Source of the DNA: QQWI01 sp964522015
Lineage (GTDB): Bacteria; Bacillota; Clostridia; Peptostreptococcales; Acidaminobacteraceae
Assembly: GCA_964522015.1 (NCBI GenBank)
Contig: CAZFST010000015.1
Coordinates: 29,222 to 93,221, forward strand
Direction of reading: 5' to 3'
Length of the DNA stretch: 64,000 nt
Every line of letters begins with the position of its first letter. Position 1 is the stretch's first letter. The translations under genes were made by a program, and so were the position numbers. The notes under the pieces were generated by a model. It did no database searches. It was not told the DNA's origin and saw nothing but the letters and a program-made list of their open reading frames with translations. Positions 8,318 through 16,051 of this stretch are shown here, piece after piece.

Positions 8318-8366
8318 AAACGCCTGCAAATCCGCTAATCATTTAGCAGACTTGTAGGCGTTTTTT
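8318..8366 (+). terminator. Intrinsic terminator after the glucosaminidase gene
   Basis: AACGCCTGCAA pairs with TTGTAGGCGTT (one G-U pair) around an inner CGCTAAT/ATTTAGC-like arm, followed by TTTTTT. Confidence 0.85.
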
Positions 8367-8414
8367 AGTAGTTATTTAGATAGTTTTAGATGCTTTATAA
8401 AGACAATGCTCTAC

Positions 8415-8483
8415 TTAAAAAGATAAAAAACCAGTGCCGTAATCAACGTTGGCAATGCTGCAAACCGTAGCAGTTAAGCGCAT
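8415..8483 (-). CDS. Possible 22-codon peptide ORF
   Basis: An ATG (complement of 8481-8483) follows AAGGAG at seven bases and opens a 22-codon frame ending in LSF. A neighbouring frame over the same DNA reads as a hydrophobic peptide (FAALPTLITALVFYLFK), so this may be the frameshifted remnant of a small membrane protein. Otherwise the interval 8367-8561 holds no recognisable gene. Weak call. Confidence 0.2.
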   Translation of the reverse strand: MRLTATVCSIANVDYGTGFLSF

Positions 8484-8561
8484 AAGATTCTCCTTGATTA
8501 ACCGTCCTTGATGATTCTGGATTAATCGTTTCTAGTTGATTTGTACCCGAGTTATTACCAC

Positions 8562-8590
8562 TTGAAACCATTGTAAAAATAAGTTAAAAT
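8562..8590 (+). promoter_or_regulatory. Promoter of the DUF805 gene
   Basis: TTGAAA (8562-8567), a 17-base spacer and TAAAAT (8585-8590), 51 bases before the ATG. Confidence 0.6.
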
Positions 8591-8641
8591 GGAAATTGTC
8601 AAGGATGTTTTGCTGAAACAAATAGAAAAATAGGGGGAATT

Positions 8642-9052
8642 ATGAAAGAGTACGTAGAGGTTCTAAAGAAGTATGCGGTTTTTGAGGGACGGGCAACTAG
8701 AAGAGAGTATTGGATGTTTACATTGGTTCATACTCTCATTATTATTGCTTCGATATTTATGCTTGTTTTCTCTCTGAATTTTGTTACCATTATATTCTTA
8801 TATGTTATTGCAACTTGGTTGCCATCCTTAGCTGTAACCGTTCGTAGGCTTCACGATAGTGGGAAATCCGGGTGGTGGATATTGTTGAATTTTGTACCTT
8901 CCATAGGGCAATTAGTTCTTTTCATCTTTACCATATTAGAAAGTGAAACTTGCGACAATGCCTATGGCTCATACACTGGCTCATATCATTATGTGGGACT
9001 TCGAGATGATCTCAGTATACCGGACAGAGTAAAAGCTGATTTTTTTGAGTAG
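8642..9052 (+). CDS. DUF805 family inner-membrane protein
   Basis: 136 residues with three to four hydrophobic segments. The family hallmarks are present: the N-terminal FEGRATRREYWMF motif and the central VRRLHDSGKSGWW motif between membrane helices. DUF805 (YhaH-like) proteins are widespread, about this size and without known function. It has its own promoter and terminator, so it is a single-gene unit. Confidence 0.88.
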   Translation: MKEYVEVLKKYAVFEGRATRREYWMFTLVHTLIIIASIFMLVFSLNFVTIIFLYVIATWLPSLAVTVRRLHDSGKSGWWILLNFVPSIGQLVLFIFTILESETCDNAYGSYTGSYHYVGLRDDLSIPDRVKADFFE

Positions 9053-9077
9053 AAGAATTCTATTGGTAGCAAAGTAC

Positions 9078-9118
9078 AAGTGCAGGTGAGGCGTTGAGCC
9101 CTCTTCTGCACTTTTTTT
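9078..9118 (+). terminator. Intrinsic terminator after the DUF805 gene
   Basis: AAGTGCAG (9078-9085) pairs with CTGCACTT (9106-9113) and is followed by a run of T. Confidence 0.85.
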
Positions 9119-9248
9119 ATTCCCTAATCATCTATAAACCATTTTCTCCAATTTGCTTGCAGGCATTATAGCGTATGATGGTACTAACGAGAGAAACGAC
9201 TTTTGACACCCAGATTGATATCAGGCCCAAATGGGCAGAGGAGTGCAT

Positions 9249-9734
9249 GTGAAAAATCAGATATTCGAATTGGTAGTAGTGACAGATGAACAAGAAAAAT
9301 CAAGAGTATGCCGCGAAGTACTGGAAGGGCTACCAGAGTGGTTCGGCATTCCAGAAGCCACCGAGGACTATATCAAAAATGCCCAGCACCAGATGATGGT
9401 AGTTGCCTACCAAACGAAGACGCTAGATGCGATGGGGTTTGCTACTACTCTTCTTCACAATGCAAATGCCGCCGAAATTGCTGTGATGGGGGTTCTTGAA
9501 AATCACCACCGAAAGGGTATAGGCCGTGAATTAGTGGCTCATTTAGAGGGGCACCTCAAGAAAGAGGGTATTAGATTCGTAACGGTCAAGACTCTAGCGG
9601 CGGCCCATCCGAGTCCGGAATACCAGCGCACTAGACTCTTTTATGAGGGTTACGGCTTTACGGAGTTAGAGGTCCTAAGTGACCTTTGGGGTGCTGATAA
9701 TCCCTGTGCCTATATGGTCAAACTGGTAGAATGA
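9249..9734 (+). CDS. GNAT-family N-acetyltransferase
   Basis: About 161 residues if translation starts at GTG 9249, which has AGAGGAG five bases upstream; an ATG at 9231 is in frame but lacks a ribosome site. The acetyl-CoA binding signature is clear (VMGVLENHHRKGIGRELVAH, about 75-95), followed by FVTVKTLA and the usual late-domain TRLFYEGYGFTELE. The protein transfers an acetyl group to an amine; the substrate cannot be told from sequence. It stands alone between DUF805 and the methylase gene. Confidence 0.85.
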   Translation: MKNQIFELVVVTDEQEKSRVCREVLEGLPEWFGIPEATEDYIKNAQHQMMVVAYQTKTLDAMGFATTLLHNANAAEIAVMGVLENHHRKGIGRELVAHLEGHLKKEGIRFVTVKTLAAAHPSPEYQRTRLFYEGYGFTELEVLSDLWGADNPCAYMVKLVE

Positions 9735-9879
9735 AAATGAAAGCTCGTCCTGACTACCACGATGAAAGCAAGATCTGACTACCTCAATAAAAGCAGAAGC
9801 ATTTAAGGACACTTTAGCGTATAATAAGAAAAGCTTATATTTGTTAGGCGTTCAGCATTTGAAAATAATGAGGTGTCAG

Positions 9880-11127
9880 ATGGAAAATAAACAAACTGAA
9901 ACGATCACAGCACCAAGCGCCCTTGCCACTTTTAAATGCATTGGGCCAGCGTGTTCCGATAACTGTTGTAAGGGATGGGATGTGGACATAGACAAAGCCA
10001 CCTACCAGTCCTATTTAGCCATGCCTGATTCCCCCCTTAAATCCCGGTTTGAGAAGGAGATTGAGCTCAATCCAGACAGCGCTGACGGGGACTTCGATTA
10101 TGCCCTAATGATTTTAACGGAAAAGCGTAATTGTCCGTTCTTAAATAACAAGGACTGGTGCGATATTCAAGCTACCCACGGCGAGGGTTCACTCTCAAAA
10201 GTCTGTCACAATTTTCCCCGCACTTTTAATCGCATTGACGGTGCCCTTGAAATGTCGGCTACCCTGTCTTGCCCTGAGGTTGCACGCTTGATTCTAAGTG
10301 AAAACAAGGGTCTCCAGTTTTCTTTAGATCCCGTAATAAGACAGCGATATGTGCTCAATCAAGATCTGGTGCAAACCAGCGACAGATTAATCCAACACCC
10401 TGCCAAATATTTGCTGCCCCTAAGGAACCTAACGTCTGATATTTTATCAAACGAACACTTTAACTTCTATCAGCGCCTTGGGCTTTTAGGACTTTTCCAA
10501 GAGGGCATGATGCCCATGCACACACCAGAGGGTGTGGATGCCATTCCCGCTCATATCAAGCGCTTTGAGGGCTACCTCAAACGTGGCGCAGGCCCCAAAA
10601 ACTTGGCTAAAATGAGGCCCAGTGCCCAAAATCAATTGACTTTAATGGGCTATTTAAATGCTGAATTTCCTGACTTTTTCAAGCTGGAATCCGGTGAATT
10701 TGGTCGTGTTTCTTTGGGTATGGCCACTGAATTTGGCTATGGCAAGAAAAAGGACACTGCGGCGCTGGCGCGCTTACAGGGGCTTCATCAGTCCCATTTG
10801 GTGCCTTTTATCGAGGCAAACCCTTATTTCTTCCAGAATTATTGCCAGCATTTTGTGTTTAAATTCCTCTATCCTTTTTCGGAAGAGGGGGATCCCTACA
10901 TGGCTTATACCTTGCTGATGATTCGGATTTACTTGATTCAGATGCATCTTTGTCAATTGGCTCATATGCATAATTTGAAAGAGATTAGCTTAGAAGATGG
11001 GATTTGGGTGGTTCAAAAGCTGACTAAGTTACTGGAGCATAATCGGTTGTTCTTTGTGACCCTTGGTGAAGATTTGATGGAAATCGGCTATGATCACTTG
11101 TCATTTTTGAGTACTTTAGTGGTATAA
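9880..11127 (+). CDS. FliB-type lysine-N-methylase homologue
   Basis: 415 residues from ATG 9880 (GAGGTG four bases upstream). The N-terminus has the cysteine pattern of the FliB family: FKCIGPACSDNCCKGWDV, then KRNCPFLNNKDWCDIQ and LSKVCHNFPR, with ATLSCPEVARL after it. These cysteines are thought to hold a metal or Fe-S centre. FliB methylates surface lysines of flagellin in enteric bacteria, but here no flagellar gene is near and the product may act on other proteins. Single-gene unit followed by a promoter for the next gene that overlaps its 3' end. Confidence 0.82.
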   Translation: MENKQTETITAPSALATFKCIGPACSDNCCKGWDVDIDKATYQSYLAMPDSPLKSRFEKEIELNPDSADGDFDYALMILTEKRNCPFLNNKDWCDIQATHGEGSLSKVCHNFPRTFNRIDGALEMSATLSCPEVARLILSENKGLQFSLDPVIRQRYVLNQDLVQTSDRLIQHPAKYLLPLRNLTSDILSNEHFNFYQRLGLLGLFQEGMMPMHTPEGVDAIPAHIKRFEGYLKRGAGPKNLAKMRPSAQNQLTLMGYLNAEFPDFFKLESGEFGRVSLGMATEFGYGKKKDTAALARLQGLHQSHLVPFIEANPYFFQNYCQHFVFKFLYPFSEEGDPYMAYTLLMIRIYLIQMHLCQLAHMHNLKEISLEDGIWVVQKLTKLLEHNRLFFVTLGEDLMEIGYDHLSFLSTLVV

Positions 11128-11128
11128 T
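11098..11128 (+). promoter_or_regulatory. Promoter overlapping the end of the methylase gene
   Basis: TTGTCA (11098-11103) and a TGG-extended TATAAT (11123-11128), spacer 19. A small TTATCG/CGATAA hairpin follows at 11143-11161 in the leader. Confidence 0.45.
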
Positions 11129-11203
11129 GATAGTGAGAGTTATTATCGCGTGAAACGATAAGGCTAAACAGGCTAGTTTCTGTGGAACAGGAGAGTGGCG
11201 CAG

Positions 11204-11650
11204 ATGGTGAAAAATGGTCTTGTGATTCAAATTGTAGGGGAGATGGCCCATGTTTCTGTTGTTAGGCCTTCTGAATGTGGGGATAAATGCAACAGCTGTG
11301 CAGGTTCTTGCAATACCAATATGATGGTGGTTGAGGTTAAGAATCGGTTTGATGCAAAAGTTGGGGATTCAGTGGAGCTGCAAATGCAAAACGAGCAGCT
11401 GATTAAATTGAGTTTTATGATGTACACAGCACCGCTTATTGCGTTTATCTTAGGCTTATTTATTGGGTATAGCCAGCCCGGTTTTTTAGGGATCAATCAG
11501 CCCGATGTTGTGGCTATCGGCACTGGGGCCTTATGTTTGGTCGGGGCTTACTGGGTTGTTAATCGGTGGCTTAAACGCAGTAGTGCAAAGGGTGAAACCA
11601 TCTTAACCATGAGCCGGTGCTATCACCAATCAGATTTATTGACCCATTAA
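11204..11650 (+). CDS. RseC/MucC-like (SoxR-reducing) membrane protein
   Basis: 148 residues from ATG 11204, eight bases after AGGAGAG; GTG 11195 overlaps that site. An N-terminal soluble part with the cysteine motif CGDKCNSCAGSC is followed by a beta-rich region (VKNRFDAKVGDSVEL) and two membrane helices (LSFMMYTAPLIAFILGLFIG and VVAIGTGALCLVGAYWVV). This is the RseC/MucC layout. In Gram-negatives RseC works with sigma-E and the Rnf/SoxR-reducing pathway; in clostridia homologues are mostly uncharacterised. It stands just upstream of an envelope-stress module, which may be coincidence. Confidence 0.85.
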   Translation: MVKNGLVIQIVGEMAHVSVVRPSECGDKCNSCAGSCNTNMMVVEVKNRFDAKVGDSVELQMQNEQLIKLSFMMYTAPLIAFILGLFIGYSQPGFLGINQPDVVAIGTGALCLVGAYWVVNRWLKRSSAKGETILTMSRCYHQSDLLTH

Positions 11651-11681
11651 CGCAGTGGGTATTAAAATTTACATTTCAGAT

Positions 11682-11724
11682 CCCCCTTAAACCTCTTGAA
11701 AAAGTGGGTTTAGGGGGTTTCTTG
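11682..11724 (+). terminator. Intrinsic terminator after the RseC-like gene
   Basis: CCCCCTTAAACC pairs with GGTTTAGGGGG with one bulge, followed by TTTCTT. Its 3' end touches the direct-repeat box of the next operon. Confidence 0.8.
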
Positions 11725-11757
11725 TTCATGGATTGTTCATGGTTTCGAGGTTATAAT
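11722..11757 (+). promoter_or_regulatory. Direct-repeat regulator box and -10 of the two-component operon
   Basis: TTGTTCATGGA (11722-11732) is followed directly by TTGTTCATGG (11733-11742), an exact 11-base period, then TATAAT at 11752-11757. No good -35 is present; the repeat covers its place, as in activator-dependent OmpR-family promoters. A related box stands before hsp20. Confidence 0.6.
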
Positions 11758-11777
11758 AGAGTTCTAGGAGGTGGCAC

Positions 11778-12452
11778 ATGGAAAAGCATTTATTCGTTGT
11801 CGATGATGACCCTAATATAGCAGAGTTGATTCAACTCTATTTTGAAAAAGAAAATTACAAAGTCAGTGTGTTTCACAGTGGCCCTAAGGCCTTAGCAGCC
11901 TTGAAAGCCGAAGCACCCTCGCTGATGTTACTGGATATAATGATGCCAATGATGGATGGCTTTGAGGTATTAAAAGAGGTTAGACGGTTTTCTAAAATGC
12001 CGGTTATTATGTTAACCGCTAAAGGGGAGACCTTTGATAAAGTTTTAGGTCTTGAGCTAGGGGCAGACGACTACTTAGTGAAACCCTTTGATCCCAAAGA
12101 GTTATTGGCCAGGGTCAAAGCTGTTATGCGCAGGACATACGAAAACGATGACCACCAAGATGTGACCATCATGCCCCATTTAACCATTGATATGGATGAA
12201 TTTGTGGTGATTTACCACGGAGAAACCTTGCAACTACCACCTAAAGAGCTAGAACTTCTAAACTATTTAGTCAAGCATCCCAATCGTGTTTTTACCAGGG
12301 AACAGTTACTAGATCAAATCTGGGGTTTTGATTATTACGGGGATACCCGGACGGTGGATGTCCATATCAAAAGGCTTCGGGAGAAGTTTGCCAAAGAAGA
12401 TCCTTGGGAAATCAAAACGGTTTGGGGCGTCGGCTACAAATTTTCGAAATAG
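11778..12452 (+). CDS. OmpR-family response regulator (envelope-stress type)
   Basis: 224 residues. The receiver has the acidic pair (VVDDDPN), the phosphoacceptor in MLLDIMMPMMDGFE, TAKGETFD and the conserved Lys in YLVKPFDPKELL; the C-terminal winged helix includes LPPKELELLNYLVKHPNRVF and RTVDVHIKRLREK. AGGAGGTG precedes the ATG. Paired with the kinase 12 bases downstream and followed by hsp20 and htrA, an arrangement like CssRS-HtrA of Bacillus, where a secretion/heat-stress system controls htrA. It probably binds the TTCAT direct repeats in front of itself and of hsp20; that target is an inference. Confidence 0.92.
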   Translation: MEKHLFVVDDDPNIAELIQLYFEKENYKVSVFHSGPKALAALKAEAPSLMLLDIMMPMMDGFEVLKEVRRFSKMPVIMLTAKGETFDKVLGLELGADDYLVKPFDPKELLARVKAVMRRTYENDDHQDVTIMPHLTIDMDEFVVIYHGETLQLPPKELELLNYLVKHPNRVFTREQLLDQIWGFDYYGDTRTVDVHIKRLREKFAKEDPWEIKTVWGVGYKFSK

Positions 12453-12464
12453 AGAGGAGCCCCC

Positions 12465-13904
12465 ATGCGCACGATTTACTCAAAACTAATCACCGTGAGC
12501 ATTAGCGTGTTGGTAGTGGGATTTATCTTACTGACCGCCGGGCTCAATTTTACGTATAAAAATTACATTGTTGAACAAAAAAGAATTGAGATGACCCGAC
12601 TTGCAGCTGATTTCAACCAAATGCTTAACGATAAATATAAAGTTGGAGAACTGGTTGGCAGCACGATTAGTGGTGAGCTCTACCGCTTGGAGCACTACGC
12701 TAATTTAGAAGTTTGGATGATTCCCAGTACCGGAGACATTGTTGTATCCGATAAAACCACTGATATCAACTTCATCAAAAAAGAGCTGGATCTAATGGAA
12801 ATAGAACGTGTTTCCAAAGATAGCAAGCCAATTTTCAGGGCAGCCAATTATAAAAATCTTCCGGGAAACCTGTATTATACTTTGATTTACCCCATCAATA
12901 TTGGCGGTAAGAATGTCTTTGTGCTCTATCTCAATAAGTCAGTGCCTGATATAAAAAATACCATTGCTGATATCAATCGATTTGCCATTTACACCTTAAT
13001 TTTGGCTTCTGTTTATGCGGGTGTTACGCTGTTTTTTTCTGCCAAGCGAATTTCTGACGACATCAAACGCCTTAATCAAGGGGTCAAGTTTGTGGCCAAG
13101 GGTAACTTTGACTATGCCTTTGACACTGGCCGCAAAGATGAAGTTGGAGAACTCTGTGCCAACTTTAATCAGATGACCACGGAGCTTAAATCCATGGAAG
13201 ACGCCAGGCGTAAGTTTATTTCAGATTTGTCCCACGACCTACGGTCTCCAATTACGGCCATTAAGGGTTATACCATGGGGATTTTAGATGGCACTATCCC
13301 GCCAGAAAAATGGGAGAAATACTTGAACATCGTCAGCGATGAAACCGACCGGCTGACAAAACTCATCAACGACATACTGGATCTTTCTAAGATGCAAACC
13401 GGTGCTTTGCAATTGAATCCATCAGATTTTGATGCCCATCAGCTATTGATTGATATTCTCGATCGCTTTGAGGCGCGCATCGCCGAAAAGGGCCTCGAGG
13501 TCAGTTTAAAACTCGCCACAGGCGACGTGATGGTCACTGGGGACTATGCCCTAATTGAGAGGGCTATCTATAATCTGATGGACAATGCGGTCAAATTTGT
13601 CCCCCAAGATGGTATTTTAGAAATTTTAACAGATATTAAAGAGAGTAAAATATTAATTGGCATACGCAATACTGGGATTGCCATCCCTGAAGATAAACTC
13701 AGTCATATTTGGCAACGATTTTCTAAGGGGGACCATTCCCGGGGGCTTGAGAAAAGATCTTCTGGCCTGGGACTCGCCATTGTTAAAGAGATTTTAGATG
13801 CCCATGGGGAAAAAATCGACGTCTATTCTAATGAGTTTTTAGGGGTGATGTTTGTGTTTTCAATGACTAGAAGCACTTTAGGAAAGAAACCGAAAAATTC
13901 ATAA
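12465..13904 (+). CDS. HAMP-containing sensor histidine kinase (CssS-like context)
   Basis: 479 residues. Two membrane helices (ISVLVVGFILLTAGLNF near 13-30 and FAIYTLILASVYAGVTLFF near 167-185) flank an extracytoplasmic sensor of about 130 residues. A HAMP domain follows (RISDDIKRLNQGVKFVAKGNFDYAF), then HisKA (FISDLSHDLRSPITAI), N box (YNLMDNAVKFVPQDG), RNTGIAIPEDKLSHIWQRF and SSGLGLAIVKEI. A complete kinase of normal length. The phosphorylation partner is the preceding regulator. The signal is probably misfolded envelope protein, inferred from the hsp20 and htrA neighbours. Confidence 0.92.
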   Translation: MRTIYSKLITVSISVLVVGFILLTAGLNFTYKNYIVEQKRIEMTRLAADFNQMLNDKYKVGELVGSTISGELYRLEHYANLEVWMIPSTGDIVVSDKTTDINFIKKELDLMEIERVSKDSKPIFRAANYKNLPGNLYYTLIYPINIGGKNVFVLYLNKSVPDIKNTIADINRFAIYTLILASVYAGVTLFFSAKRISDDIKRLNQGVKFVAKGNFDYAFDTGRKDEVGELCANFNQMTTELKSMEDARRKFISDLSHDLRSPITAIKGYTMGILDGTIPPEKWEKYLNIVSDETDRLTKLINDILDLSKMQTGALQLNPSDFDAHQLLIDILDRFEARIAEKGLEVSLKLATGDVMVTGDYALIERAIYNLMDNAVKFVPQDGILEILTDIKESKILIGIRNTGIAIPEDKLSHIWQRFSKGDHSRGLEKRSSGLGLAIVKEILDAHGEKIDVYSNEFLGVMFVFSMTRSTLGKKPKNS

Positions 13905-13940
13905 ATCGTTCACAGTTATTTCAAATCTATGGACTACAAT
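13898..13940 (+). promoter_or_regulatory. Direct-repeat box and -10 element before hsp20
   Basis: TTCATAAATCG (13898-13908) is followed at 11 bases by TTCACAGTT (13909-13917). Over 20 bases this matches the box at 11725 at 15 positions, all differences being transitions. A -10 candidate TACAAT lies at 13935-13940. Confidence 0.5.
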
Positions 13941-13960
13941 AAAGATGTACAAAATAACGG

Positions 13961-14066
13961 TGCGTCGTCCTCCCCCTAAAGTAAGCGGCGTACCTCCCCC
14001 TTTTTAATCATCGCTCTCCTCGAAACGGTGAGCGTGAAATTTATAAAAAAATAAATTATTAGGAGG
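13961..14066 (+). promoter_or_regulatory. Structured hsp20 leader with anti-Shine-Dalgarno copies (possible RNA thermometer)
   Basis: CCTCCCCCT occurs at 13969-13977 and 13993-14001. TACCTCC (13991-13997) is the exact complement of GGAGGTA (14062-14068), which contains the ribosome site of hsp20. A third pyrimidine tract (CTCTCCT) sits in the loop side of a CGCTC/GAGCG hairpin (14012-14034). Base pairing of leader to ribosome site is the mechanism of heat-shock RNA thermometers; function here is inferred. Confidence 0.45.
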
Positions 14067-14073
14067 TAGGCTT

Positions 14074-14532
14074 ATGTTTAAATTAATTCCTGTAAGACCA
14101 ATGAGAAAGAACAGTACTGCCGTAAAATCCGAAGATATTTTTGACCAGTTCTTTGACAGCTTTTTTAGCGAAGATGCTTATTCATCTTTGAATAAACTTG
14201 AAAAGCGACTATCTGGTTTTTCAGTAGATGTTAGAGATGATGGTAGCGAATACGTGATTGAGGCGGATCTCCCTGGTTTTGAAAAAGAGAATGTTAAAAT
14301 TGCCTACACTGACCAACAATTGACCATTAGTGCTAAGCGCGAAGATGAAAACGTTGAAAAAAAGGACAATTACATTAGACGAGAACGTTACTGTGGGGAG
14401 TTTATGCGAAACTTTTTTGTAGACAACATTGACCCAGATAACATCACCGCTAATTTTAGCAATGGGGTTTTAAAAGTTACCCTGGCTAAACATCCAATCA
14501 AGAATAATACGAGAGAAATCTTAATTGACTGA
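14074..14532 (+). CDS. Small heat-shock protein, Hsp20 family
   Basis: 152 residues with an alpha-crystallin domain: GFSVDVRDDGSEYVIEADLP, GFEKENVKIAYTDQQLTISA, a middle RRERYCGEFMRNFFV and the late SNGVLKVTLAK. The short C-terminal tail ends in ILID. An ATP-independent cytosolic holdase that keeps unfolded proteins soluble. AGGAGG is eight bases upstream and may be masked by the leader. It follows the two-component pair and precedes htrA. Confidence 0.95.
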   Translation: MFKLIPVRPMRKNSTAVKSEDIFDQFFDSFFSEDAYSSLNKLEKRLSGFSVDVRDDGSEYVIEADLPGFEKENVKIAYTDQQLTISAKREDENVEKKDNYIRRERYCGEFMRNFFVDNIDPDNITANFSNGVLKVTLAKHPIKNNTREILID

Positions 14533-14542
14533 GGTTAATTTT

Positions 14543-14565
14543 AAGCACCTTAGGGTGCTTTTTTT
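14543..14565 (+). terminator. Intrinsic terminator between hsp20 and htrA
   Basis: AAGCACC, a 4-base loop, GGTGCTT and a T-run. No promoter is evident between it and htrA, so htrA may rely on read-through. Confidence 0.8.
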
Positions 14566-14607
14566 GTACAAAAAATCCCTTTGACGAAATGATGAGAGGA
14601 GTTCAAA

Positions 14608-15942
14608 ATGGTTGATTATAAAGGTTTTATTGAAGATGATGCTGTTAAGGTGCCAACTGTTCCCCTAAATGATCCAGATCCAAAAGTAGTTGCTGATGGG
14701 ACCATGGCAAATACCCCACTAGAAGGCGTTCTGCCAGAACACGTGGGCGCTATTGTAACAGAACATGTTGAAAGAGTATTACAAAGTAAGCAATTAGAGG
14801 GGCCACCTGTTGCGAAAAAAAGGATGTTGCCATGGGTAGCTGTGATTGTGACTGCTGCTATGCTCACTGGTACAATGGCTGGTGTGGGCTACCAAGTAGC
14901 TGGACAATTCAGCGGACAAGATTCTGTGGATGGGGCCTATTATTTGGATGCTGGGGCTGTGAAGGCAGCAACCATGAACTACGGCATGACAGAATCCATT
15001 CCTGATATGGCTGATCGATTAGGACCAGCGGTGGTATCCATCAATTCAACGGTGTCACAAACTGATTTTTTCCTGAATCCAGTAGAATCTCAAGGAGCTG
15101 GCACTGGGGTTGTCTTTAATATCAGCAAAGATGCCTTACTCATTGTCACCAATAACCATGTTATCGAAAACGCTAGTTTGTTGACTGTGGTGTTTGATGA
15201 TACCACTACTGCCAAAGCTCAGGTAATTGGAACAGATCCAGATGCGGATGTGGCTGTTATAAAAGTACTGCGGAGTGAATTGTCCCCTCAGCTATTAACC
15301 ACGATTGAGCCCATCGTCTTTGGTGATTCAGACAAGATTCGGGTTGGTGAGCTTGCTGTGGCCATTGGTAATCCTCTTGGTTACAACGATACAGTGACAG
15401 TAGGGGTGATCAGTGGTATCGATAGAAGCTTAAGAATGTCTGGTCATAATTTTAATCTGATTCAAACAGATGCAGCCATCAATCCTGGCAATAGCGGTGG
15501 TGCACTGGTTAATGCGAAAGGTGAAATGATCGGCATCAACACCATAAAAATTGCTGAGCAAGACGTTGAAGGAATCGGGTTTGCGATTCCAATCAATACG
15601 GTGAAGCCTCTTATCAAAGAAATCTTAGAAAAGGGTTATGTATCAAAACCTTATTTAGGGATTGCTGGCCGTGATATTACACAAGATATCGCAGATATGT
15701 ACAAATTGCCTACTGGTGTCTTAGTAAATGAAGTGGTGACAGGTAGTGCAGCTGAAAAAGCAGGTTTAAAACGTGGTGATATCATTACAGCCCTTGATGG
15801 TAAACCCTTGACGTCCATGGAAGTTTTGATAGATCATATTTCCTCTAAAAAAGTAGGAGATACCATCACATTGACTGTGAAACGGGAAAATACAGAATTA
15901 ATGACCTTGAAAGCTGTTCTAGGTGATAAAAACAAGAAGTAA
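14608..15942 (+). CDS. htrA: HtrA/DegP-like membrane serine protease
   Basis: 444 residues. A cytosolic N-terminus of about 73 residues, one membrane helix (LPWVAVIVTAAMLTGTMAGV, about 74-93), then a trypsin-like domain with catalytic His184 (TNNHVI), Asp214 (DADVAVIKV) and Ser296 (NPGNSGGAL), and one PDZ domain (about 345-435, YLGIAGRDI to LTVKREN). This is the standard Gram-positive HtrA layout. The enzyme degrades or refolds misfolded secreted proteins at the outer face of the membrane. Placement after the two-component system and hsp20 supports control by envelope stress. GAGAGGAG precedes the start. Confidence 0.93.
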   Translation: MVDYKGFIEDDAVKVPTVPLNDPDPKVVADGTMANTPLEGVLPEHVGAIVTEHVERVLQSKQLEGPPVAKKRMLPWVAVIVTAAMLTGTMAGVGYQVAGQFSGQDSVDGAYYLDAGAVKAATMNYGMTESIPDMADRLGPAVVSINSTVSQTDFFLNPVESQGAGTGVVFNISKDALLIVTNNHVIENASLLTVVFDDTTTAKAQVIGTDPDADVAVIKVLRSELSPQLLTTIEPIVFGDSDKIRVGELAVAIGNPLGYNDTVTVGVISGIDRSLRMSGHNFNLIQTDAAINPGNSGGALVNAKGEMIGINTIKIAEQDVEGIGFAIPINTVKPLIKEILEKGYVSKPYLGIAGRDITQDIADMYKLPTGVLVNEVVTGSAAEKAGLKRGDIITALDGKPLTSMEVLIDHISSKKVGDTITLTVKRENTELMTLKAVLGDKNKK

Positions 15943-15982
15943 AAAATATGGCAATAGGGCAAGGCTCGCACATAAAGCAATG

Positions 15983-16024
15983 CAACATTAAAAAGCCACG
16001 GTTAACCGTGGCTTTTTAATGTTG
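15983..16024. terminator. Bidirectional terminator between convergent genes
   Basis: A perfect 42-base palindrome centred on TTAA, with stem CCACGG flanked by AAAAAG and CTTTTT, so each strand gives a GC stem followed by T. It serves htrA and the converging DUF2156 gene. Confidence 0.9.
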
Positions 16025-16051
16025 GTTTATTCAACTATCTACTTTTGGTGT

